A stretch of 31,808 bases of DNA from Bacillota bacterium (lineage in GTDB: Bacteria; Bacillota; UBA4882; UBA8346). The notes under the pieces are model-generated. The model saw only the letters and a list, made by a program, of their open reading frames with translations. It was not told the origin of the DNA and did no database searches. Numbering within the stretch: the stretch's first letter is position 1; the number at the start of each line of letters is the position of its first letter. The stretch spans positions 1-31,808 of the forward strand of contig JAEYRN010000072.1 in the NCBI GenBank assembly GCA_023435565.1, read 5' to 3'. A program made the translations under genes and the position numbers. Below are positions 6,797-14,982 of this stretch, one piece after another.

Positions 6797-7933
6797 TTAA
6801 GTTATAATGAATAATTTCCCTATCAACAAAGCGAACCCTAATAAGATGGAGATTATCTGAGCCGGTAATGCAGCTTTTATCTCTTTTACTACTCCAGAAA
6901 GAGATGTATACGTTGTTGCGCCGGTAAAATTCATAGCCAGGTAAGAGGCGATCGGGGGTAAAAATAACAGATATATGATTGCCTGCAGCCAATTAATTGG
7001 TGTTAGATATAAATAAACTCCGGTCCACAAAACTCCTAACAGCCACCCCTTCCATGCCAGAGCCCGACCGGGAATGTATGGTAAAAGTAACGGAACGAAC
7101 AACGCGCCTGCTAAGATTGAGCCTAGGAATGGGATAAAATCATAAATAGTTTTAATTATTAATTGATAAAAAGTCGTGGTTACATTGCCAATCAAATTGA
7201 TAACAAACAAAACTGCAATTAAAATTAAAGTTGATTTCACTGTTCCAACCAGTTCCATTGGAGTTAACACTAAACGGTCTTTAAAACCAAAATGTATTTG
7301 CCTCATTGAAAGAGTGGCTTTTAAACCTGATTTTAAAAAAACCGAGATGTCCTTTGCCTGAACCGGACCGTATACTATTTTAAAACCGGTGAATTTCGAA
7401 ACTAAATGTGCGGCAATACCTACCGCTCCAAGCTGCGGTACTATTAGAGTTCGATGGGTAATAATCTCGGGTAGTTTTACTTGAATAATCCGTTTTACCA
7501 ATTCTTCCGTTCCAAAAGTTCCTTTACCTGCAGCGCACCATACATTAATTCCTTTTGTATCCAACACGAGTATCCAGAGACTTAATCCGGTCAGCTCACG
7601 GCGGAGCCGATCAAAACTCATTTTATAATTTGCCGAAACCAACACCGGTGAATTGGAATCGGGATTTCCGACTGCATAAAGACCTGGATTGACTTTATAG
7701 TTCATCCGGTTAAAACCCCAACGCGCTTTCCATGAGCCTAATACATCGCTAAAGGTCAGACGAGTAGAAACTACCGAAACTTTTCCAATCGAAGTATTGA
7801 TAAAATTTTTAATCCAATTAGAGTGCACCAGGTGATTGGAAACTGATATATCTTTCGTAAAATTATTACAACAAGATAAACTGCTACAGCAGGAATTCAA
7901 GTCTTTGGTTTTATTGTTTCCCTCACAACCCAT
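6797..7933 (-). CDS. hgcA: HgcA, corrinoid membrane protein for mercury methylation
   Basis: The 378-residue product has the diagnostic cap-helix motif NVWCAAGK (130-137), in which C133 would be the lower axial ligand of cobalt, inside the stretch GINVWCAAGKGTFGTEEL. The soluble corrinoid-binding domain spans about residues 50-220; about five hydrophobic helices follow (roughly 230-378), with the family's NFTGATTYTSLSGV segment near 335-348. HgcA transfers a methyl group from its corrinoid to Hg(II), giving methylmercury, and is related to the CdhD/CFeSP corrinoid protein of the acetyl-CoA pathway. The start chosen (7931-7933) has GGAGG nine bases upstream; longer starts run into the marR gene. 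The N terminus is cysteine-rich (C3, C15, C16, C21, C22), unlike the core fold. Confidence 0.96.
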   Translation of the reverse strand: MGCEGNNKTKDLNSCCSSLSCCNNFTKDISVSNHLVHSNWIKNFINTSIGKVSVVSTRLTFSDVLGSWKARWGFNRMNYKVNPGLYAVGNPDSNSPVLVSANYKMSFDRLRRELTGLSLWILVLDTKGINVWCAAGKGTFGTEELVKRIIQVKLPEIITHRTLIVPQLGAVGIAAHLVSKFTGFKIVYGPVQAKDISVFLKSGLKATLSMRQIHFGFKDRLVLTPMELVGTVKSTLILIAVLFVINLIGNVTTTFYQLIIKTIYDFIPFLGSILAGALFVPLLLPYIPGRALAWKGWLLGVLWTGVYLYLTPINWLQAIIYLLFLPPIASYLAMNFTGATTYTSLSGVVKEIKAALPAQIISILLGFALLIGKLFIIT

Positions 7934-7937
7934 ATAC

Positions 7938-8399
7938 TTAATCCTCCATGCAATTAAGACTACATTCATTATGGACAAATGCTTGAATAAGTAAATCCAG
8001 GCTTTCAAGTAAATTTTCTCTTTTATCTTCTGGAATCAAGCTGAATATTCTATTAAAGTATAGGTTCATAGTCTCTTCGATTCCTTCATATATCTTTAGA
8101 CCTTTAGCTGTGAGTCTGATTTGAATATAACGGCGGTCATCCTGATCGGTTTCACGCAGCGCCACTCCATCAGCGACTAATTTATCGACAGTCCTACTCA
8201 TCGTGCTTTTATCAAGTCCTAAAAGGTCAGCCAAGTCATTTAAAGATAAGGAACCAATTCGTCCAATCTCAACAATGGTATGACATTGGGCTAATGTAAC
8301 TCCACAGCATGAAGATTGAAGGTCATTAAGCATTCCCAACTTCCGCTCTAAAATTCGAATCTTTTCTCTAAGCGGTTTGGATCCAGTTAGTATCTCCAT
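7938..8399 (-). CDS. cysteine-rich MarR-family regulator
   Basis: The 153-residue protein has a MarR winged helix-turn-helix (LSLNDLADLLGLDKSTMSRTVDKLVADG, then the wing DQDDRRYIQIRLT). It carries a cysteine cluster just before the DNA-binding domain (C31, C32 and C39 in SSCCGVTLAQCH) and two more at the C terminus (C146 and C150), which could sense soft metals, metalloids or thiol oxidation; this is inference. Its stop lies four bases before the hgcA start, inside the hgcA ribosome-binding region, so both are on one transcript. An inverted repeat overlapping its own promoter suggests autoregulation. Known hgcAB regulators are more often ArsR-like. Confidence 0.9.
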   Translation of the reverse strand: MEILTGSKPLREKIRILERKLGMLNDLQSSCCGVTLAQCHTIVEIGRIGSLSLNDLADLLGLDKSTMSRTVDKLVADGVALRETDQDDRRYIQIRLTAKGLKIYEGIEETMNLYFNRIFSLIPEDKRENLLESLDLLIQAFVHNECSLNCMED

Positions 8400-8416
8400 T
8401 TAATCACCTCAATTTA

Positions 8417-8446
8417 ATTGTACTATAAAACTGTTGTATTTTGCAA
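8417..8446 (-). promoter_or_regulatory. promoter of the marR-hgcA-hgcB operon
   Basis: On the minus strand TTGCAA (8441-8446), an 18-base spacer and TACAAT (8417-8422), about 18 bases before the marR ATG. It is the only convincing promoter upstream of hgcA. Confidence 0.6.
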
Positions 8447-8447
8447 C
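8433..8447. promoter_or_regulatory. candidate MarR operator
   Basis: GTTG-N7-CAAC (GTTGTATTTTGCAAC on the plus strand) overlaps the -35 element. Its size and form fit MarR-family operators, so binding by the adjacent regulator would repress its own operon. Confidence 0.5.
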
Positions 8448-8531
8448 TAATTTCAGAAAATATCTCTAGATCTCTATGATTTTATAACTAAAAATTTCAT
8501 CTTTGAAGACCTAATATTAGAAAGTAATAGT

Positions 8532-9659
8532 TTATCGTTCTTCCGAAAAAGTCAATTTCAAAGTAAGTTTTCTTTTTCCACGAATAATAACCGTTTTTAC
8601 AGTGTCCCCTGCTTTATATGACTTTTTAACCTCATTTAAATCCAACATTGATGCTATTCTTTTACCTGCTAAACTAATCATGATATCGCGCTTACGAATG
8701 CCGGCTTTAGCTGCCCCACTTCCCCGTTCTACATTTGCAATAAAAATTCCAACCGGCAAATTATAATAGTCAGCCATTGCTTCGGTAATTTCGCGGCCGC
8801 TAATCCCAATTAGCGGCCTACCTTTGACATAACCATACTTAATCAATTGATTGACAATCGGTTTAGCGTCATTAATCGGAATAGCAAAGCCCAAACCTTC
8901 AACTCCGGAAACTGATATTTTTACGGTATTGATACCGATAACTTTTCCTTCCGAATTTACCAAAGCTCCGCCACTATTCCCAGGATTAATCGCAGCATCC
9001 GTCTGAATTAAATTAAGGGTCCGGTCTTCAATAGAGATAGTCCGATTAAGGGCGCTGATAACACCAGCCGTAACCGAACCGGCAAACTCTAGGCCTAAAG
9101 GATTTCCAATAGCTATTGCCGATTCTCCCACCCTAAGCCTGGATGAATCCCCTAGTTCGGCAACAGGTAAATTTTTTAAACCAATTTTAATTACCGCTAA
9201 ATCATTATGCGGATCTCCTCCGATGAATTCAGCCCTAACCTGTCTTTTATCCGGTAAAAAAACTTCCAGGGTCACTTTTTTATGGTCTGCATTGCGAGGA
9301 TCGGCATAACTTACCACATGATAATTGGTCATGATATAACCGTCTTTGCTAATAATTATACCTGAGCCTTCGGCCCTTGAGGCTTGGCTTCCGGATTCAA
9401 AAAAACGATCCAAAGTCGTAGCAACAGTCATTCTGATCCCAACCATTGAAGGTCCCGCCTTTTGGGCAATCTCCGCAATCGACTTAGAATTATCTACTAA
9501 ACCGGCTTTTAAATAATTATGATTACCTTTGCGAAGATTGGAAACAACAAAACTACCGATTAAAACTCCAATTATTAATACAATGATTGAAGTTCGTAAA
9601 CTGATTTTTTTAGCTAGCAGTTTATTAGTTATATTTGTCCTACGATCTTTTTTGTCCAT
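8532..9659 (-). CDS. htrA: HtrA/DegP-like membrane-anchored serine protease
   Basis: The 375-residue protein has a short cytosolic N terminus, one membrane anchor (about residues 22-40), a trypsin-like protease domain with the catalytic triad H114 (TNYHVV), D153 (HNDLAVIKI) and S229 (NPGNSGGAL), and a single PDZ domain (about 280-370). This is the standard Bacillota HtrA layout for degrading misfolded proteins outside the membrane. A GGAGGAATTAATAT site precedes the ATG. It sits alone between the terminator of the lipoprotein gene and the marR-hgc operon. No CssRS two-component system is in the window. Confidence 0.93.
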   Translation of the reverse strand: MDKKDRRTNITNKLLAKKISLRTSIIVLIIGVLIGSFVVSNLRKGNHNYLKAGLVDNSKSIAEIAQKAGPSMVGIRMTVATTLDRFFESGSQASRAEGSGIIISKDGYIMTNYHVVSYADPRNADHKKVTLEVFLPDKRQVRAEFIGGDPHNDLAVIKIGLKNLPVAELGDSSRLRVGESAIAIGNPLGLEFAGSVTAGVISALNRTISIEDRTLNLIQTDAAINPGNSGGALVNSEGKVIGINTVKISVSGVEGLGFAIPINDAKPIVNQLIKYGYVKGRPLIGISGREITEAMADYYNLPVGIFIANVERGSGAAKAGIRKRDIMISLAGKRIASMLDLNEVKKSYKAGDTVKTVIIRGKRKLTLKLTFSEER

Positions 9660-9760
9660 ATATTAATTCCTCCTAGTCTAAAAACGAAGATTAACCACAA
9701 CATCCCCTATATTCCCCAAAAAAATTAGATTTATCGAAAATTTTGATTTCAAATCTATCC

Positions 9761-9798
9761 AAAAAAAAATAAGCTGAAGTTTGAAACCCCAGCTTATT
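9761..9798 (-). terminator. rho-independent terminator after the SH3 lipoprotein gene
   Basis: Minus strand: AATAAGCTG pairs with CAGCTTATT around a 13-base loop and is followed by a run of T. Confidence 0.85.
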
Positions 9799-9840
9799 CC
9801 AGGCAATACTTTATTATTTTATTTTAAAGTCTTTAAAAAT

Positions 9841-10560
9841 TTACTCTTCTTCAACAGATTCGGAATCCATGGATTCTTCTACCACTTCTTCTCCGGTATT
9901 TTCTTCCTCATAGACTTCATCATCTTCATACTTTGCCATTACGTGGTTTACGAAATAGCTGTCTTGATAGGGAAGGTTCGATACTATAGCTTCCATTTCT
10001 TCCCTGGGAATATTGTTCCCTTTTCCTCGTAAAGCTTTTCTTAAAAGCACTGCGGTGACCACATCTTCTTTATCTTTTCGAATAGACTCTTTTTGAATCC
10101 AGCCACTCTTTGACCGTCCTTCTCCGGTAACACGAATCCAACTATCCTTTTCTTCCTCCACCGCTACAATATTCATTATTTCATACTGTTGATTTGATTC
10201 TGCCAATAAATCAGGGCGTTTATAGATCTTAGACGTTTCCTGAATAACTCCGACATAAGCCCCTCTAACAATACACCAAGTGCTGGCATATCCTTTAGTA
10301 CCATCTGAAAGTTTAACCTTAATATACTCTACTTTCGGGTCAGCTTCGTCTTTGATGGGGCCACTCTCTAATTTCACTGTCTCACCCAAAGCTAGAGAAG
10401 AAGACCACTTTCCTTTGGTACTGGGTTCGGTCCGAAGTGAAGTATTTTCAACAATACATACTCCTTGTTTGGAATAATCAGGTTTTCCATCAAAGCAACC
10501 GGTTAAACAAATTGAGAAGACAACTAACAATAAACATAATAAAATCAGCTTTGCTTTCAT
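9841..10560 (-). CDS. SH3-domain lipoprotein with acidic tail
   Basis: The 239-residue protein has a lipoprotein signal peptide with lipobox LTGC (Cys22), so it should be anchored to the outer face of the membrane. Two bacterial SH3-like segments follow: about residues 33-95 (SLRTEPSTKGKW, GYASTWCIV) and 100-165 (SKIYKRPDLL, SGWIQKESIR). These domains often bind peptidoglycan or peptides. The last ~30 residues are almost all Glu, Asp and Ser. The exact role is unknown. An AAAGGAG site precedes the ATG; the gene is monocistronic and diverges from the DUF2721 gene. Confidence 0.8.
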   Translation of the reverse strand: MKAKLILLCLLLVVFSICLTGCFDGKPDYSKQGVCIVENTSLRTEPSTKGKWSSSLALGETVKLESGPIKDEADPKVEYIKVKLSDGTKGYASTWCIVRGAYVGVIQETSKIYKRPDLLAESNQQYEIMNIVAVEEEKDSWIRVTGEGRSKSGWIQKESIRKDKEDVVTAVLLRKALRGKGNNIPREEMEAIVSNLPYQDSYFVNHVMAKYEDDEVYEEENTGEEVVEESMDSESVEEE

Positions 10561-10712
10561 AATACCACTCCTTTAGATAGATACAAACAATGGATGGTTG
10601 CAAATTTCCAATTTGTTTAATCAATTACTTCTTTATTTTGACAAAAAATCCTTCCTTTTCTCTTATAATAATTAAAGTAGTTTTTTGAATTTTGGAAATA
10701 TAAAAACTATGA

Positions 10713-10718
10713 TACAAT
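10713..10718 (+). promoter_or_regulatory. extended -10 element upstream of the DUF2721 gene
   Basis: TGATACAAT (10710-10718) gives an extended -10; TTGGAA at 10692-10697 is a weak -35 with a short 15-base spacer. The rest of the 257-base divergent region shows nothing further. Confidence 0.45.
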
Positions 10719-10817
10719 TAGCTTAAACAACTTATATTTTTAAACAAACTTAAAAATCGAATTTTATTATTGTTGAGAAATTTATTAATCATATATAACA
10801 TTAAAGGAGATGTTAAT

Positions 10818-11336
10818 GTGAATAAAAAGACTATATTGGGAATCATTATTGGTTTTACATTGGTCTACGTTATTTGTATGTCTGAAAGTCTATTCGCTGG
10901 TAAATTTACTGACTATCTTAAATTAACGCTTACAACCCCAGCTTTGCTTTTCCCGGCAATTTCTTTGTTGTTACTAGCATATACCAACCGTTTTTTAGTA
11001 TTAGCTCAACTAGTACGTGATTTACATTCCAAATACATTAAAAACCCGGATCAATTATTACTTGGACAAATTGATAATTTAAGACGCAGAATTAGTATTA
11101 TAAAAGATATGCAATTCTTAGGAGTTTCCAGCTTCTTTTTATGCGTTTTTTGTATGTTGTTAATCTTTTTTAATAGAGTTTTCATGGCCGAAATATTTTT
11201 TGGAATTAGTCTTACATTATTAATGGCTTCTTTGGGGCTATCAATTCATGAAATTCAAATATCCGTCGATGCTCTTAACCTCCACTTAAGTGACTTGGAA
11301 AACGAAAAAAAGAAATGTGAAGGAAAATGCGAATAA
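10818..11336 (+). CDS. DUF2721-like four-helix membrane protein
   Basis: The 172-residue protein has four hydrophobic helices: about residues 5-27, 36-60, 98-120 and 124-148, with a basic loop between the second and third (NLRRRISIIKDMQFLG) and a charged tail (ENEKKKCEGKCE). This resembles the DUF2721 family, whose function is unknown. I chose GTG at 10818-10820 because AAAGGAGA lies seven bases upstream; a TTG at 10770 has no ribosome binding site. The gene ends at a two-way terminator shared with ilvC. Confidence 0.75.
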   Translation: MNKKTILGIIIGFTLVYVICMSESLFAGKFTDYLKLTLTTPALLFPAISLLLLAYTNRFLVLAQLVRDLHSKYIKNPDQLLLGQIDNLRRRISIIKDMQFLGVSSFFLCVFCMLLIFFNRVFMAEIFFGISLTLLMASLGLSIHEIQISVDALNLHLSDLENEKKKCEGKCE

Positions 11337-11343
11337 AACCGTA

Positions 11344-11382
11344 ATAAAAAAACACCATTTTCATAAGAAAGATGGTGTTTTT
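11344..11382. terminator. bidirectional terminator between DUF2721 gene and ilvC
   Basis: AACACCAT (11351-11358) pairs with ATGGTGTT (11372-11379), flanked by an A run on the left and a T run on the right, so it can serve both converging genes. Confidence 0.85.
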
Positions 11383-11402
11383 AATATAGAATAATGACTG
11401 AT

Positions 11403-12398
11403 TTACTTTTGTTTAATCCAACTCATCATATCCCGAAGTTTTTTCCCGACTACTTCAATTGGATGATCGGCTTCAATTCGGCGCATAGCATTGAATACAG
11501 GACGGTTAGCCTGATTTTCCAAGAGCCAATTCCGTGCAAATTGACCGGTTTGAATCTCATATAGCACTTTTTTCATTTCTTTTCTGGTTTCTTCGTTAAT
11601 AATACGTTTGCCAACCATAAAATCTCCGTATTCAGCAGTATCACTAATAGAATAACGCATCCTAGCGATGCCGCCTTCATACATTAAGTCAACGATTAGT
11701 TTAAGCTCATGTAAACATTCAAAATAAGCTATCTCCGGCTGATAACCGGCATCTACCAGGGTATCAAACCCAGCTTTGACCAATTCGGCACAACCACCGC
11801 ATAATACAGCTTGCTCCCCAAAGAGATCGGTTTCAGTTTCTTCTTTAAAAGTGGTTTCCAGAACTCCGGCTCTGGTGCCGCCGATACCTTTTGCGTAAGC
11901 CAATGCGATTTCTTTTGCTTTTCCGGAAGCATCCTGATGGACGGCAATTAAATTCGGTACTCCTCCACCTTCGGTATAAACACGCCGCACTAAATGACCG
12001 GGTCCTTTCGGCGCGACCATGATTACATCCACGTCTTTAGGAGGGATGATTTGGTGAAAATGAATGTTGAAACCATGAGAAAAAACCAATACTTTACCGG
12101 CAGTCATATGTGCACCGATGTCATTTTTGTAAACCATAGCTTGGGTCTGATCCGGAACTAACATCTGAATAATATCAGCTTGTTTGGCTGCATCGGACGC
12201 AGATACAGGTGTAAATCCGTCTTTAACCGCAGCTTGGTAATTATCGGTCCCTTGAAGTTCACTAATAATGACATTAAGTCCGCTATCGCGTAAATTTTGA
12301 GCTTGAGCATGTCCTTGACTACCATAACCAATGATCGCAATTGTTTTACCTTTTAACAGATCAAGGTTGGCATCTTGATCATAATACATCTTTGCCAT
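11403..12398 (-). CDS. ilvC: ketol-acid reductoisomerase
   Basis: The 331-residue class I enzyme converts acetolactate or acetohydroxybutyrate to the dihydroxy acids of valine, isoleucine and leucine synthesis. The Rossmann motif is GYGSQGHAQA (24-33) and the C-terminal knotted domain carries the Mg-binding acidic residues (the DLFGEQAVLCGG stretch and the ECLHELKLIVDLMYEGG stretch). The cofactor loop (43-54) reads VIISELQGTDNY and lacks the Arg and Ser residues that usually hold the NADPH phosphate, hinting at NADH use. No ilvB, ilvN, ilvD or leu genes are next to it, and no T-box is seen in the 100-base leader. Confidence 0.96.
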   Translation of the reverse strand: MAKMYYDQDANLDLLKGKTIAIIGYGSQGHAQAQNLRDSGLNVIISELQGTDNYQAAVKDGFTPVSASDAAKQADIIQMLVPDQTQAMVYKNDIGAHMTAGKVLVFSHGFNIHFHQIIPPKDVDVIMVAPKGPGHLVRRVYTEGGGVPNLIAVHQDASGKAKEIALAYAKGIGGTRAGVLETTFKEETETDLFGEQAVLCGGCAELVKAGFDTLVDAGYQPEIAYFECLHELKLIVDLMYEGGIARMRYSISDTAEYGDFMVGKRIINEETRKEMKKVLYEIQTGQFARNWLLENQANRPVFNAMRRIEADHPIEVVGKKLRDMMSWIKQK

Positions 12399-12435
12399 TG
12401 ATTTGATTAACCCCCTTATTTTTTAAATTATTAAT

Positions 12436-12464
12436 ATAATAACATAAATCAAAATATCAGACAA
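12436..12464 (-). promoter_or_regulatory. promoter of ilvC
   Basis: Minus strand: TTGTCT (12459-12464), a 17-base spacer and TATTAT (12436-12441), about 38 bases before the ATG. Confidence 0.6.
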
Positions 12465-12512
12465 TAATACATGTTTAATAAAAACGAATTGATTGAATTG
12501 AATTTCAAAGGT

Positions 12513-12734
12513 TCAATGACAACTACTACAGCTTCCTCCATGACATGACCCGCATTTATTACCGGTAATAGTTTTTACACCATTTTCTCCAGTACTTTTG
12601 GCGGAAAATCGCGAAATTTTTCTTATTGTATTCGGGGATTGACATTTGGGACATGGCCAAGAGGTACTGCCTAAAGGACACAATTCCTCAAATTCCTGGC
12701 CACAGTTATGGCATTTGAACTCATAAAGCGGCAT
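12513..12734 (-). CDS. FmdB-type zinc ribbon protein
   Basis: The 73-residue protein begins MPLYEFKCHNCG, the FmdB/zinc-ribbon family start, with two CxxC pairs (C8-C11 and C28-C31) that should hold one zinc. The tail is unusual: KCGSCHGGSCSSCH gives two more CxxC pairs with His and Gly, which may bind metal. It begins eight bases after the pduL stop, so the two are co-transcribed. Family function is unclear; FmdB was named as a putative regulator of formamidase. Confidence 0.85.
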   Translation of the reverse strand: MPLYEFKCHNCGQEFEELCPLGSTSWPCPKCQSPNTIRKISRFSAKSTGENGVKTITGNKCGSCHGGSCSSCH

Positions 12735-12742
12735 TTTATCAC

Positions 12743-13318
12743 CTATCGAATTATTATACCCAGATCTCCGTTAGAGAGACCGGCGGCATTGGCTTCATCA
12801 ATATCAAGATGAAGGTCTTTGGCAAAATTAGGATTAACTCTGACTAATACATTATTAAATATTACGCCTCGATCTCCTTCAAATTTAACTGAGATATACT
12901 CTTTATCCTTCAAATTCAATTCCGCGGCTTCATCAGTATGTAAATGAAGATGTCTTTGGGCGATAATAACTCCTTCTTTTAATTCCGCTTTTCCTTTAGG
13001 ACCTTCGATTATTATACCCGGAGAACCATTTATTGAACCTGAATCTCTTACTGGAGGAGTTATTCCAAGAACGAAACTGTCAGCGCGGGAAATTTCAACT
13101 TGGGTTTGCGGACGGACTGGACCAAGTATACGTACTTTAGTAATAGTATTTTTGGGACCGATCAGCGAAACTGTTTCTTCTGCCGCATATTGCCCCGGCT
13201 GGGATAATGGCTTCATTTGTTTTAACTCATAGCCCTTACCGAATAAAGTTTCGAGATCTGATTGGGAAAGGTGAAGATGACGGTTGGATATTCCTACGGG
13301 AACTTGAGAGCTAGACAT
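12743..13318 (-). CDS. pduL: phosphate propanoyltransferase (PduL-type phosphotransacylase)
   Basis: The 191-residue protein has the duplicated PduL fold with zinc-binding histidines in SNRHLHLS (H14, H16) and QRHLHLHTDEA (H123, H125, H127). PduL moves acyl groups between CoA and phosphate, so in a fermenter it can replace Pta on the route from acetyl-CoA to acetyl phosphate and ATP. It lacks a microcompartment-targeting extension, and no shell-protein genes are nearby. The ATG at 13316-13318 has GGAGG ten bases upstream; a longer reading would run through the tRNA terminator. Confidence 0.93.
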   Translation of the reverse strand: MSSSQVPVGISNRHLHLSQSDLETLFGKGYELKQMKPLSQPGQYAAEETVSLIGPKNTITKVRILGPVRPQTQVEISRADSFVLGITPPVRDSGSINGSPGIIIEGPKGKAELKEGVIIAQRHLHLHTDEAAELNLKDKEYISVKFEGDRGVIFNNVLVRVNPNFAKDLHLDIDEANAAGLSNGDLGIIIR

Positions 13319-13363
13319 TAAGAAGTCGCCTCCATTGTAAAATAATTCCATAATATTTGGGCA

Positions 13364-13388
13364 TAAAAAAATCGGTTTGTTAAACCGA
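13364..13388 (-). terminator. terminator after tRNA-Trp
   Basis: Minus strand: CGGTTT-AAC-AAACCG followed by seven T, seven bases after the tRNA CCA end. Confidence 0.85.
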
Positions 13389-13396
13389 ATCATGTT

Positions 13397-13472
13397 TGGC
13401 AGGGGAGACAGGAATTGAACCCGCAGCCACCGGTTTTGGAGACCGACGCTCTACCAATTGAGCTACTCCCCT
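13397..13472 (-). tRNA. tRNA-Trp (CCA)
   Basis: A 76-base cloverleaf: acceptor AGGGGAG/CTCCCCT, D arm AGCTCAATTGGTAGAGC, anticodon loop CTCCAAA with anticodon CCA, T loop TTCAATT and encoded 3' CCA. Confidence 0.95.
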
Positions 13473-13488
13473 GTTTTTTTACTATTAT

Positions 13489-13517
13489 AGTATAGCTGAG
13501 ATGTTTTGTTTTGTCAA
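13489..13517 (-). promoter_or_regulatory. promoter of tRNA-Trp
   Basis: Minus strand: consensus TTGACA (13512-13517), a 17-base spacer and TATACT (13489-13494), 16 bases before the tRNA. Confidence 0.8.
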
Positions 13518-13524
13518 TCAAGTA

Positions 13525-14835
13525 TTAAGTGGGATTTTTCATTTTTCGGATTTTTCTTGGTTCAGCTTTTTTCTGAGAAAGATTTGGAGCGCACACCCGA
13601 TTACGCCCCGCATTTTTTGCAGTATATAGACTATCATCAGCAATATCAATTAATTCAACTACCATACGGCGCATATTTTTGATATGATCCGGAAAGGTAG
13701 CTATTCCCAAACTCACTGTTACTTTTAAATTAGGATATTCATTAGTTTTTACTATATGGTTTTCGATCTCCACCCGGATTTTTTCTCCAACAATTACAGC
13801 GGTATCTGTCGAAGCATCGGGTAAAATTATGGCAAATTCCTCACCACCATAACGGGCCACTAAACTATCGGGATTAACACAATCCTGAATGACTCTGGAT
13901 ACTTCTGTTAAAACTTTATCGCCAATTTGATGTCCGTATGAATCGTTAAACTTCTTAAAATGGTCGATATCAATCATAATTAAGGATATTTTAAAACCGT
14001 ACTCTTTAGCCTTTTCCAGTTGAAATTCCAGTTGTTCCCGAAAATATTTATGGTTGTAAATACCAGTCAATCCGTCAGTGATTGCCGAATAATATGCTTG
14101 CTCATAAAGACGCCGGTTCTGAATGGCTAATCCGGCCTGAGTAGAAATGATTAATAATAATCTTAAATCATCTTGAACATAAGCGGAAGCTGCATATTTT
14201 GCCAACAATAGCAGTCCGATAAACTTTTGATCAGACATTAAAGGTAATAAAGCAAAAGAACTAAATTCACCTAAAAATTCCTTAAAGTCAGGGTGTTTTG
14301 CCTTAAAATCAGGGAATTCTTCATCAATATTATTGATAAGCATTGCTTGTCCGGATTTTATCAAAGCTTCTCCAGCTAAGTCTTTGAAAGGAAAATTTGT
14401 TCCATTTATTTTGCTTGGAAAACCTCGATTTACTTTGGTTGAAAATTGTTGATTATTTTCATAAAAAAACAAACAGCAACCATCATAGCAATGAATGCGC
14501 TTAATAGTGTCAACCATCAATTCCATAAGTTGCGTCAAACGAAGAGCACTACCCGACACATTTGTAAATTCAAATAAGGCCATTAAATCAAAGATTGCCT
14601 TATTCAAATCCGAATTTATTTTTAGGTTTTCATTTTTTAAATCACTAAATTTGTATTTCAATATAAAAAAGAGACAACTGAAAAATACTATTAGAATAAT
14701 GGTAAATATGGTCCAATTTAATTGCTCTTTAAAAGAGCTAAAATCGATTATGAAAATATTAAATAATAAGTAAAAAAGAAAAACCGTCAATAATAAAAAA
14801 ATTATAGCTCTGGATTTAATTTTAATTTTAAACAT
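13525..14835 (-). CDS. membrane diguanylate cyclase with GAF domain
   Basis: The 436-residue protein has two N-terminal membrane helices, a GAF domain (roughly residues 70-235) and a GGDEF domain (roughly 250-415). The active site reads RYGGEEFAI, a catalytic variant expected to make cyclic di-GMP, and the metal/GTP site DIDHFKKFND is intact. The product-inhibition RxxD site just upstream is missing (NPDS), so feedback inhibition is probably absent. I chose the ATG at 14833-14835 (MFKIKIKSR) because GGAGC lies just upstream; the ATG at 14872-14874 has no good ribosome binding site. What the GAF domain binds is unknown. Confidence 0.9.
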   Translation of the reverse strand: MFKIKIKSRAIIFLLLTVFLFYLLFNIFIIDFSSFKEQLNWTIFTIILIVFFSCLFFILKYKFSDLKNENLKINSDLNKAIFDLMALFEFTNVSGSALRLTQLMELMVDTIKRIHCYDGCCLFFYENNQQFSTKVNRGFPSKINGTNFPFKDLAGEALIKSGQAMLINNIDEEFPDFKAKHPDFKEFLGEFSSFALLPLMSDQKFIGLLLLAKYAASAYVQDDLRLLLIISTQAGLAIQNRRLYEQAYYSAITDGLTGIYNHKYFREQLEFQLEKAKEYGFKISLIMIDIDHFKKFNDSYGHQIGDKVLTEVSRVIQDCVNPDSLVARYGGEEFAIILPDASTDTAVIVGEKIRVEIENHIVKTNEYPNLKVTVSLGIATFPDHIKNMRRMVVELIDIADDSLYTAKNAGRNRVCAPNLSQKKAEPRKIRKMKNPT

Positions 14836-14982
14836 TTGTTTGCTCCATATAATCCGGTCCAATCCAGCAACCATCTTGACTATTCTTTAATGTATGATAA
14901 TAAAGTAAAGAAGGCTAAACTTTAAATAAAGGTGTTAATATAATATCACATAAGTAATTCTCTATGTTATTTAAAAATCCTG

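Noticed and set aside
12399..12512. Possible T-box or leader attenuator before ilvC
   Set aside because: Only a short leader with an ordinary promoter is present; no T-box motif or terminator is seen.
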